This document shows positions 56,612-64,000 of a DNA stretch of 64,000 nucleotides, in pieces. Within the stretch, counting starts at the first letter, position 1, and every line of letters starts with the position of its first letter. Below the pieces are notes generated by a model. That model had not been told where the DNA came from. It saw only the letters and a program-made list of their open reading frames with translations, and made no database searches. Location of the stretch: contig NZ_AVPU01000002.1 in assembly GCF_000768355.1 (NCBI RefSeq), positions 124,001-188,000 on the forward strand, written 5' to 3'. Made by a program: the position numbers and the translations under genes. Source of the DNA: Lysobacter daejeonensis GH1-9 (GTDB lineage Bacteria > Pseudomonadota > Gammaproteobacteria > Xanthomonadales > Xanthomonadaceae).

Positions 56612-57447
56612 TCAGAAGCCCAGCAATGCCTTGCCCAGCGCGAATACCGGTAGCGCGGCGATAACGCCGTCGACGCGGTCAAGGATGCCGCCGTGGCCCG
56701 GAATCAGGTGGCTGGAATCCTTGGCGCCGACATGGCGCTTGAGCAGGCTTTCGAACAGGTCGCCGATCACGGAGAACAGCACGGCCACCACCGCCACCAG
56801 TGCGACGGCCGGCAATTGCGTGGCGCTTGCGCCGGCGAACAGGGCGAAACCGATGCCGGCCAGCAGGCCGCACACCAGGCCGCCCATCAGACCCTCGATG
56901 GTCTTGTTGGGGCTGATCCGAGGCGCCAGCTTGCGCTTGCCCAGCTTGCGGCCCGCGAAATACGCGCCCGAGTCTGCGGCCCAGACAATGGCAAGCGCCG
57001 TCAGCAGCCAGCGATGGCCGTTCGGCACGGTCGCATGGATCCACACCAGGGCGCACCACGCCGGGATCATGGCCAGGGCCGCAGCCGCCAACTTGAAGAC
57101 GCGAGCGTAGGTGTCATGGTTGCTGGCGAACTCGTAGCGCCCCAGCCAGGCCAGCGCCAACAGCCACCAGATCACGCCGATCACCGAGGCCAGTTGGTAC
57201 AGGGCGAGGGTGGTGCCGGCGCTGGTGCGCGACGCCCACACGATGGCCGCGATCATGGCCACGTGCACCGCCAGCAGCACCGTGCGCGCCAGCGTGTCTT
57301 CGATCTCGGCCAGGTCAAACCACTCCCACAGCCCGGCGAGGAAGATCACGGCCGACAGGGCGGCCACCCACGGCGTGGGCAGGAGCAGGATCGCGCCGAT
57401 GGCCACGGGGGCCATCACAAGGGCGGCGAGCAGACGGGTTCGGGTCA

Positions 57448-57448
<1 letters not shown>
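56612..57448 (-). CDS. cdsA: Phosphatidate cytidylyltransferase
   Basis: Makes CDP-diacylglycerol from phosphatidate and CTP, the branch point of phospholipid synthesis. The 278-residue protein has about eight membrane helices and the CdsA signature near the C-terminus ([18 protein letters not shown], then [13 protein letters not shown]). The start codon shares one base with the uppS stop (TGATG), so the two are coupled. Confidence 0.96.
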
Positions 57449-58218
<770 letters not shown>

Positions 58219-58237
58219 GCGAGACGGTACAGACCCG

Positions 58238-58795
58238 TCAGACCGCCATGAGTTCCTGTTCCTTGGCCTTGATCACTTCGTCCACGTCCTTGATCGCGCC
58301 GTCGGTGATCTTCTGGATGTCATCTTCGGCCTTGCGGACGTCGTCCTCGGTCACCAGCTTCTCCTTGAGCAGCTCCTTGACCTGGTGGTTGGCGTCGCGG
58401 CGGATGTTGCGGATGGCGACCTTGGCGTCCTCGCCGTTGGAGTGCACGACCTTGGTCAGGTCCTTGCGGCGCTCCTCGGTCAGCGGGGGCAGGTTGATGC
58501 GGATGACAGTGCCGGCCGTGGTCGGGGTCAGGCCCAGGTCGGAATTGATGATCGCCTTTTCCACGGCGGCCACCATCTGCTTCTCCCACGGGGTGATGAC
58601 CAGCGAGCGGGCATCGCTGACGGCGACCGAGGCCACCTGCGTCAGCGGCATGTCCGAGCCGTAGTAGTTGACCTTCAGGTGGTCGACGATGGCGGGGGAC
58701 GCACGGCCCGTGCGCAGCTTGGTCAGGTCGTGGCGGAAGGCCTCCACGCTCTTGGCCATGCGGGTCTGGGCGTCTTTCTTGATGTCGTTGATCAT
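58238..58795 (-). CDS. frr: Ribosome recycling factor
   Basis: Splits post-termination ribosomes with EF-G. The 185-residue product matches family length and sequence ([56 protein letters not shown]). GGAG precedes the ATG at 58795. In most proteobacteria pyrH lies directly upstream; here a CDF metal transporter gene is in between. Confidence 0.97.
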   Translation of the reverse strand: MINDIKKDAQTRMAKSVEAFRHDLTKLRTGRASPAIVDHLKVNYYGSDMPLTQVASVAVSDARSLVITPWEKQMVAAVEKAIINSDLGLTPTTAGTVIRINLPPLTEERRKDLTKVVHSNGEDAKVAIRNIRRDANHQVKELLKEKLVTEDDVRKAEDDIQKITDGAIKDVDEVIKAKEQELMAV

Positions 58796-58901
58796 CGCCG
58801 GCTCCGATCCTGTAGCGGTAATCGCGGGATTATAGAGGGAGCGGGGGTGTCGCGTGTCATCACGCGGGTTTGCGGGCCTTGCATGGCGCGGGCGCGCGAC
58901 C

Positions 58902-59849
58902 TTAGTGGTCGCGCGCATGGTGCCCGTGCCCGGCCTCGATCTGTCCGTGTGGCGCCCGCTCGTGCTGGTCGTGCTCACAGGCCCGGCCGTGCTCCACCTG
59001 CAGCGTGGGGTGGTTGATGCCGAAGCGGTCGTCGAGCGCATGGTTGAGCTCGTCGATGAAGCGGTCGTGGTGCTCGTCATAGGGACGCACCAGGTGGGCG
59101 GTCATGGCGATTTCGCCCGCGCCCAGCGACCAGATGTGCACGTGGTGCACCGCGATGACGCCCGGTTGCGATCGCAGGTACGCCGTCACCTCCTCCTGGT
59201 CGATGGCCTTGGGTACCGCGTCCATCGCCGCGCTGAAGCTCTCGCGCAGCAGGCTGGAAGCACCCATGGCAACCACGAGGGCCACGAGCAGCGCCGTGGT
59301 CGGGTCCAGCCACGCCCAGCCGAACCACCACATGCCCGCGCCGGCCAGCACGGCCGCCAGTGACACGGCGGCGTCGGCGATCAGGTGCAGGAAGGCCCCT
59401 CGGCGGTTCAGGTCGTGATCGTGCCCATCGCGCACGAACCACGCGGCGCCCAGGTTGACGGCAATGCCGATGGCGGCAACGACCATGACCGGCACGCCCG
59501 GCACTTCGGGCGGGGCCATGAAGCGGCGGATCGCCTCCCACCCCAGTGCGCCGGAAAAGGCGACCAGCAGGGTCGCATTGGCCAGCGGCGAAAGCAGGGT
59601 GGCGCGGCGCCAGCCGTAGCTGTGGCGGCCGCTGGGCGGGCGGCGGGCGATGACCGCCGCCCCCCAGGCCAGGGCCAGGCCCAGCACGTCGCCAAAGTTG
59701 TGCAGCGCGTCCGACAGCAGCGCGAGCGAATTGGTCGCGAAGCCGTAGCCGGCCTCGAGGATGGTGTACGCCAGGTTGATCAGCGTGACCGCGGCGAAAG
59801 CGCGGGTGCCGTCATGTCCGTGTGTGTGGTCGTCGTGATGAAGCGACAT
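58902..59849 (-). CDS. Cation diffusion facilitator metal efflux transporter (ZitB/CzcD-like)
   Basis: Inner-membrane proton-coupled exporter for Zn(II) or similar divalent metals, 315 residues. Six membrane helices carry the transport site with H-D pairs in helix II ([16 protein letters not shown]) and helix V ([12 protein letters not shown]), the HHDD-like signature typical of Zn transporters. His-rich tails are at both ends ([19 protein letters not shown]). The C-terminal cytoplasmic domain contains [21 protein letters not shown]. It lies between pyrH (24 nt) and frr (106 nt) on the same strand, an unusual position. Confidence 0.92.
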   Translation of the reverse strand: MSLHHDDHTHGHDGTRAFAAVTLINLAYTILEAGYGFATNSLALLSDALHNFGDVLGLALAWGAAVIARRPPSGRHSYGWRRATLLSPLANATLLVAFSGALGWEAIRRFMAPPEVPGVPVMVVAAIGIAVNLGAAWFVRDGHDHDLNRRGAFLHLIADAAVSLAAVLAGAGMWWFGWAWLDPTTALLVALVVAMGASSLLRESFSAAMDAVPKAIDQEEVTAYLRSQPGVIAVHHVHIWSLGAGEIAMTAHLVRPYDEHHDRFIDELNHALDDRFGINHPTLQVEHGRACEHDQHERAPHGQIEAGHGHHARDH

Positions 59850-59873
59850 GGCCGGCCCTTTGGCGAGCGCGGG

Positions 59874-60608
59874 TCAGGCCGCCGTGCCGTTGCGGCCCTG
59901 GACCAGGGTGCCGATGGGCTCGCCGCTCAGGATCCGCAGCAAGACGCCGGGCTGGCTCATGTCGAAGATCCGGAGCGGCAGGTCGCTGTCGCGGCACAGC
60001 GCGAACGCCGCCGTGTCCATGACCTGCAGGTCGCGGGCGATCACTTCGTCGTATGACAGTTTGTCGTAGCGGACCGCATCCGAGTGCTTCTTGGGGTCCT
60101 TGTCGTACACGCCATCGACTTTGGTGGCCTTCAGCAGCAGGTCTGCGCCGATCTCGACCGCGCGCAACGCCGCGCCCGAATCGGTGGTGAAGAAGGGGGC
60201 GCCGACGCCGGCGGCGAAGATCACCAGCCGCCCCTTCTCCAGGTGGCGGATCGCGCGGCGGCGGATGTAGTCCTCGCACACGTCGTTGATCTTGATCGCG
60301 CTCATGACCCGGGCCTTGCCGCCCAGCTTCTCCAGCGCATCCTGCATGGCCAGGGCGTTGATGACCGTGGCCAGCATGCCCATCTGGTCGCCGGTCACCC
60401 GGTCCATGCCGCCGGCCGCGAGGCCCGCGCCGCGGAAGATGTTGCCGCCGCCGATCACCAGGGCGACCTCGGCCCCGGCTTCACGGGCTTCCATGACCTC
60501 CCGGGCCAGCCGGCCAATGACCTTGGGGTCGATGCCGTAGTCCTCGTCGCCCATCAGCGCCTCGCCGGAAAGTTTCAGGAGGACGCGGCGGTAGGCGAGT
60601 TGGGACAT
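59874..60608 (-). CDS. pyrH: Uridylate kinase
   Basis: Hexameric UMP kinase of pyrimidine synthesis, 244 residues. The amino-acid-kinase fold shows [20 protein letters not shown] at the start, [34 protein letters not shown] (in parts) and [13 protein letters not shown]. It follows tsf by a 120-nt gap that holds the tsf terminator, so pyrH probably has its own promoter in 60609-60680. Confidence 0.97.
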   Translation of the reverse strand: MSQLAYRRVLLKLSGEALMGDEDYGIDPKVIGRLAREVMEAREAGAEVALVIGGGNIFRGAGLAAGGMDRVTGDQMGMLATVINALAMQDALEKLGGKARVMSAIKINDVCEDYIRRRAIRHLEKGRLVIFAAGVGAPFFTTDSGAALRAVEIGADLLLKATKVDGVYDKDPKKHSDAVRYDKLSYDEVIARDLQVMDTAAFALCRDSDLPLRIFDMSQPGVLLRILSGEPIGTLVQGRNGTAA

Positions 60609-60680
60609 GGTGACCTCAAAGCAGGGCGGGCGAACCGTGGAATTGTAGCTGTTCTGCCCGGCTCCCAGCCACGGGCAACA

Positions 60681-60708
60681 AAAAAGCCGCGGTTTCCCGC
60701 GGCTTTTT
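60681..60708 (-). terminator. Rho-independent terminator after tsf
   Basis: A perfect 12-bp stem (60681-60692 with 60697-60708) with a 4-nt loop. The minus strand ends in TTTTTT. It ends the rpsB-tsf transcript before pyrH. Confidence 0.92.
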
Positions 60709-60728
60709 CGTGTCTCGGAGACTGCAGA

Positions 60729-61607
60729 TCAGACCTGCATCGCCTTCGCGACTTCGGCGGCGTAGTCTTCCACCACCTTCTCGATGCCTTCGCCGACCAC
60801 CAGGCGCTGGAAGCCGATCACTTCGGCGCCGGCGGCCTTGACGGCCTGCTCGACGGTCTGGTCGCTGTTCAGCACGTACGGCTGGCCGTACAGGGTGACC
60901 TCGTTGACGATCTTGTTGATCTTGCCGCTGATGATCTTCTCGAGGATGTCGGCCGGCTTGGCCTTGTCCTTGTCGCTCATCTTGGCCAGCTCGATTTCCT
61001 TTTCCTTCTCGACGAAGGAGGCCGGGACGTCGGTCGCCTTGACGTACGGCGGGTTCATCGCCGCGACGTGCATCGCGATGCCACGGGCCAGATCGGCGTC
61101 GCCGCCCTTGACCTCGACCAGCACGCCGATCTTGCCGCCGTGCACATAGGCAGCGACGTTGTTGTCGGTGTTGACCACGGCCAGGCGACGGACCTGGATG
61201 TTCTCGCCGAGCTTGGAGATGGCGGCGGCGCGCGACTCCTCGACGGTCTCGCCGGAGGCGACCTTGGCGGCCTTCACGGTGTCGGCGTCGGTGGCGCCGG
61301 CGGCCAGGGCAGCCTGGGCGACAGCGTTGGTGAAGGCGATGAAATTCTCGTCCTTGGCCACGAAGTCGGTTTCGGAATTGATCTCGACCAGCACGGCCTT
61401 GCCGCCGTCCTGGGCTACCGCGATGCGGCCTTCGGCGGCCACGCGGTCAGCCTTCTTGTCGGCCTTGGCCAGGCCCGACTTGCGCAGCCACTCGGCGGCG
61501 GCGTCGATGTCGCCGTTGTTCTCGGTCAGGGCCTTCTTGCACTCCATCATGCCGGCGCCGGTGCGCTCGCGGAGTTCCTTGACCAGGGAGGCGGTGATTT
61601 CTGCCAT
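60729..61607 (-). CDS. tsf: Elongation factor Ts
   Basis: Guanine-nucleotide exchange factor for EF-Tu, 292 residues. The N-terminal UBA-like domain ([20 protein letters not shown]) and the [13 protein letters not shown] core motif are present, as is the C-terminal module. It follows rpsB by 176 nt on the same strand, the universal rpsB-tsf pair, and is followed by a strong terminator. Confidence 0.97.
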   Translation of the reverse strand: MAEITASLVKELRERTGAGMMECKKALTENNGDIDAAAEWLRKSGLAKADKKADRVAAEGRIAVAQDGGKAVLVEINSETDFVAKDENFIAFTNAVAQAALAAGATDADTVKAAKVASGETVEESRAAAISKLGENIQVRRLAVVNTDNNVAAYVHGGKIGVLVEVKGGDADLARGIAMHVAAMNPPYVKATDVPASFVEKEKEIELAKMSDKDKAKPADILEKIISGKINKIVNEVTLYGQPYVLNSDQTVEQAVKAAGAEVIGFQRLVVGEGIEKVVEDYAAEVAKAMQV

Positions 61608-61783
61608 GGGGATTTACCTCGAATGTGTGGCCGGGCCGGGCGCAGCGGGCAGGCTGCGCGATGGGTCGGATAGGGCGGGGCACAGGCTCCCCGCTGCGTC
61701 CGGACCGGCGAAAGTGGGCGGTGGCACGGGACCACCGCGGTGAACGCCGCCGACCAGTGTGGCGCGGCGGCGTTACGGCTCGC

Positions 61784-62587
61784 TTACTCGGCCGAGTCGG
61801 CCTTGGCCTTCTTGGCCGGAGCGCGACGGCCCTTCGGGGCCTCGGCGCCTTCTTCACCCTCGGCGGCAGCGGCGAACTCTTCCTCGCGGACGCCGGCCTG
61901 CGGAGCAGCGGCCTTGCCTTCCAGCACGGCGTCGGCAGCGGCGCGGGCGTACAGCTGCACGGCGCGGATGGCGTCGTCGTTGCCCGGGATCGCGTAATCA
62001 ACCAGCTCCGGGTTGTAGTTGGTGTCGACGACGGCGATGACCGGGATGCCGAGCTTCTTGGCTTCCTTGATCGCGATGTCTTCGTGGCCGATGTCGATGA
62101 CGAAGATGGCGTCCGGCAGGCGGTTCATCTCCTTGATGCCGCCCAGCGAGGCCTCCAGCTTGTCGCGCTCGCGGCGCAGGCCCAGCACTTCGTGCTTGAC
62201 CAGCTTCTGGAACGTGCCGTCGGTTTCAGCGGCTTCCAGCTCCTTCAGGCGGGCAACCGACTGCTTCACGGTGCGGAAGTTGGTCAGGGTGCCGCCCAGC
62301 CAGCGCTGGTTCATGAACGGCATGCCGCAACGCTCGGCCTCTTCCTTGATGGCTTCGCGCGCCGAGCGCTTGGTGCCAAGGAACAGGATCATGCCGCGCT
62401 TCTGGGCGACGCCCGAGATGAAGTTCATCGCGTCGTTGAACAGCGGAACGGTCTTCTCGAGGTTGATGATGTGGATCTTGCCGCGGGCACCGAAGATGTA
62501 CGGACCCATCTTCGGGTTCCAGTAGCGGGTCTGGTGGCCGAAGTGGACGCCGGCTTCCAGCATCTGGCGCATGGTGATCTGGGGCAT
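61784..62587 (-). CDS. rpsB: 30S ribosomal protein S2
   Basis: Essential 30S protein, 267 residues. [20 protein letters not shown] and [27 protein letters not shown] (in parts) are the S2 N-terminus, with [18 protein letters not shown] later. The tail (from about 230) is extended with Glu/Ala and a Lys/Arg-rich end ([18 protein letters not shown]). GGAG lies about 11 nt before the ATG. It is divergent from map. Confidence 0.98.
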   Translation of the reverse strand: MPQITMRQMLEAGVHFGHQTRYWNPKMGPYIFGARGKIHIINLEKTVPLFNDAMNFISGVAQKRGMILFLGTKRSAREAIKEEAERCGMPFMNQRWLGGTLTNFRTVKQSVARLKELEAAETDGTFQKLVKHEVLGLRRERDKLEASLGGIKEMNRLPDAIFVIDIGHEDIAIKEAKKLGIPVIAVVDTNYNPELVDYAIPGNDDAIRAVQLYARAAADAVLEGKAAAPQAGVREEEFAAAAEGEEGAEAPKGRRAPAKKAKADSAE

Positions 62588-62720
62588 TGCTTGTAACTCC
62601 AGGCAGTGGAACCCGGCCGCGGGAAAGTGGGCGGCCTGCCCGCGCTGTGTGCGGGGCGAGGGTTCCGGGGTTGGGCCTCCCTGTCGCTTCCATCTCCGAA
62701 CCCATTGATCCGTAAGGACT
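62588..62720 (-). promoter_or_regulatory. rpsB 5' leader region
   Basis: The DNA upstream of rpsB has no gene. It contains GGGTTC (62660-62665) pairing with GAACCC (62698-62703), which would form a leader stem. S2 autoregulates rpsB-tsf through its leader in other gammaproteobacteria, so this stretch may do the same. No clear promoter was recognised. Confidence 0.35.
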
Positions 62721-62886
62721 TCAGGGCACCCCGGGACGGGCTGTGGCGGCAGGTGTGTATTCGCCTGCGAGGGGCTTGGAGCCCTTCACTGACACCCGGC
62801 GTGGGCGGCATACAACCGGCGAGGCCGGACGCATAGCCGCAGAAGCATAGCCCGGACGGAGATCCCGGGCAACTCGGGGCGGTGGG

Positions 62887-63011
62887 GCGGGAGAGGGGGC
62901 CGTGCCATGGGGTTGCGGAAAAGCCGGCCATGGATGGCCGGCGGCCCGACTCACGGCAGGATGCCGCGACGGAGGGCTGGAGCGACCCCATGGCACGGCT
63001 CCCTCTCACGC
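62887..63011. repeat. Large nested inverted repeat in the rpsB-map spacer
   Basis: Two arms, 62887-62913 and 62985-63011, are near-perfect inverted copies (25 of 27 positions, one difference still allowing G-U pairing). Inside lies a second perfect hairpin, 62923-62930 with 62935-62942 (GCCGGCCA). The whole could fold into a branched structure or represent a small intergenic repeat. It encodes nothing convincing. Confidence 0.75.
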
Positions 63012-63069
63012 TCTGCCCGTCAAGGGCGCTTGCGACCGGAACCATCAGGCAACCGCAGTGCGGATCAGG

Positions 63070-63075
63070 GATAAT
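63070..63075 (+). promoter_or_regulatory. Candidate -10 box of map
   Basis: GATAAT lies 6 nt before the map ATG. If used, transcription would start at or next to the A of the ATG, giving a leaderless message. No good -35 at the usual distance was seen. Confidence 0.3.
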
Positions 63076-63081
63076 GTGCGA

Positions 63082-63858
63082 ATGGCAATCACCCTCAAGA
63101 CCCCCGAAGACATCGAGAAGATGCGCGTCGCCGGCCGCCTGGCCGCCGAGGTGCTGCAGGTCGTGGCCCCGCATGTGAAGCCGGGCGTGACGACCGAGGA
63201 ACTGGACCGCATCTGCCACGACCACATCGTCAAGGTGCAGCAGGCGATCCCGGCCAACGTTGGCTACAAGGGGTTCCCCAAGACCGTCTGCACGTCGGTC
63301 AACAACGTCATCTGTCACGGCATTCCCAGCCCCGGCAAGGTGCTGAAGGAAGGCGACATCGTCAACATCGATGTCACCGTGATCAAGGACGGGTGGCATG
63401 GCGACACCAGTCGCATGTATTACGTGGGCACGCCCTCGGTCATGGCCAAGCGCCTGGTCGAAGTGACGCGCGAGGCGATGTTCCGAGGCATCCGCATGGT
63501 CAAGCCGGGCGTGACGCTGGGCGACATCGGCGCGGCCATCCAGGAGTATGCGGAGTCCGAGCGCTTCAGCGTGGTCCGCGAATACTGCGGCCACGGCATT
63601 GGCAGGGTTTACCACGAGGATCCGCAGGTGCTGCATTACGGCCGCGCCGGTGAGGGCGTGGTGCTGAAGCCGGGCATGACCTTCACCATCGAGCCGATGA
63701 TCAACGAGGGCACGCGCCATACGCGCCTGCTGCCCGATGGTTGGACCGTGGTCACCAAGGACCGCAAGCTCTCGGCGCAGTGGGAACACACCGTGGTGGT
63801 GACCGAGGACGGCGTGGAGATCCTGACCCGCCTGCCGGGCGACGACAACGACCTATGA
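63082..63858 (+). CDS. map: Methionine aminopeptidase, type I
   Basis: Removes N-terminal Met from new proteins; 258 residues. Metal ligands of the pita-bread fold are visible in NIDVTVIKDGWHGDTSRMYY (two Asp), GHGIGR (His), FTIEPM (Glu) and QWEHTVVVT (Glu). The start MAITLKTPEDIEKMRVAGRLAA is typical of type I; the frame is open upstream through the inverted repeat, which is not coding. It is divergent from rpsB, as in E. coli, and its stop overlaps the next start by 4 nt. Confidence 0.97.
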   Translation: MAITLKTPEDIEKMRVAGRLAAEVLQVVAPHVKPGVTTEELDRICHDHIVKVQQAIPANVGYKGFPKTVCTSVNNVICHGIPSPGKVLKEGDIVNIDVTVIKDGWHGDTSRMYYVGTPSVMAKRLVEVTREAMFRGIRMVKPGVTLGDIGAAIQEYAESERFSVVREYCGHGIGRVYHEDPQVLHYGRAGEGVVLKPGMTFTIEPMINEGTRHTRLLPDGWTVVTKDRKLSAQWEHTVVVTEDGVEILTRLPGDDNDL

Positions 63859-64000
63859 GTGGCGCGGACGTCGGCGAGGCCCCTGCACCGGAGCCGACAG
63901 CCGGCCTCGCGGACCCGGTCGCACAGCCTGTGGACGATGCTGTCTGGGCGGCGGCGACGCGTGGTGCCCTGGCACAACTGGATGCCACGTTGGCGGCATC
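63855..64000 (+). CDS. glnD: N-terminal fragment, probably PII uridylyltransferase (3'-truncated by window)
   Basis: An open frame starts at ATG 63855, overlapping the map stop as ATGA, and runs without a stop to the window edge (48 codons: MSGADVGEAPAPEPTAG and on). The visible part is Ala/Pro-rich and then turns helical (AAATRGALAQLDATLAA). No catalytic motif is in view. The gene symbol rests on the conserved gammaproteobacterial order map-glnD and is an inference. Confidence 0.55.
   Translation, partial: MSGADVGEAPAPEPTAGLADPVAQPVDDAVWAAATRGALAQLDATLAA

Noticed and set aside
62902-63081. 60-codon N-terminal extension of Map
   Set aside because: It translates the inverted repeat and has no family match; the ATG at 63082 gives the normal MetAP N-terminus.

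Overview
The window is one continuous stretch of a GC-rich gammaproteobacterial chromosome, most likely Xanthomonadaceae/Lysobacteraceae (a Lysobacter/Luteimonas/Xanthomonas-like organism). This placement rests on recognised protein families, on conserved gene orders (leuS-lptE-holA-nadD-rsfS-rlmH, maf-rng-yhdP-tldD, and rpsB-tsf-pyrH-frr-uppS-cdsA-dxr-rseP-bamA-lpxD-fabZ-lpxA-lpxB-rnhB) and on the high GC content. No database search was run. I see no phage, insertion sequence, CRISPR array, tRNA or rRNA. Nearly all the DNA is coding, and the gaps are short.

Left part (1-24.3 kb). The end of a GH3 beta-glucosidase faces a glucokinase across a shared terminator. A minus-strand run follows: a DUF885 lipoprotein, the YhhQ queuosine-precursor transporter, a DUF502 membrane protein, a receptor-like Ser/Thr kinase with a sulfatase-modifying-factor-like tail, a DUF4442 hotdog protein and a CnoX-type thioredoxin. 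Next come a DUF998 membrane protein, an exported amidohydrolase and the housekeeping run leuS-lptE-holA-nadD-rsfS, then rlmH as a separate unit. The most interesting block is 18.4-23.3 kb. An OprC-like TonB-dependent copper receptor converges on a RegB/RegA redox two-component system, and a TonB-like energy transducer lies just upstream of regB. A perfect inverted repeat that resembles the RegA/PrrA binding consensus lies in front of the copper receptor gene.

Middle part (24.4-43.2 kb). A SIMPL/DUF541 protein is divergent from maf-rng-yhdP-tldD. darP and pmbA (tldE) follow as a divergent pair, then a DUF4870 membrane protein, the minus-strand group tilS-xseB-ispA, an Old Yellow Enzyme, accA and dnaE.

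Right part (43.3-64 kb). A roughly 4 kb accessory block separates dnaE from rnhB. It holds a DUF1232-like protein, a small basic ORF, a CadC-like winged-helix/TPR regulator and a cupredoxin-like protein. After it comes the minus-strand envelope and translation supercluster rpsB through rnhB, covering ribosomal protein S2, EF-Ts, UMP kinase, RRF, undecaprenyl-PP and CDP-DAG synthesis, MEP-pathway Dxr, RseP, BamA and lipid A synthesis. A CDF metal-efflux gene is inserted between pyrH and frr. Divergent from rpsB are map and the first codons of a gene that is probably glnD. The rpsB-map spacer (494 bp) carries a large nested inverted repeat.

Limits: starts were chosen by reading Shine-Dalgarno sequences, signal peptides and remembered family N-termini. 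Functional calls rest on recognised motifs and synteny.
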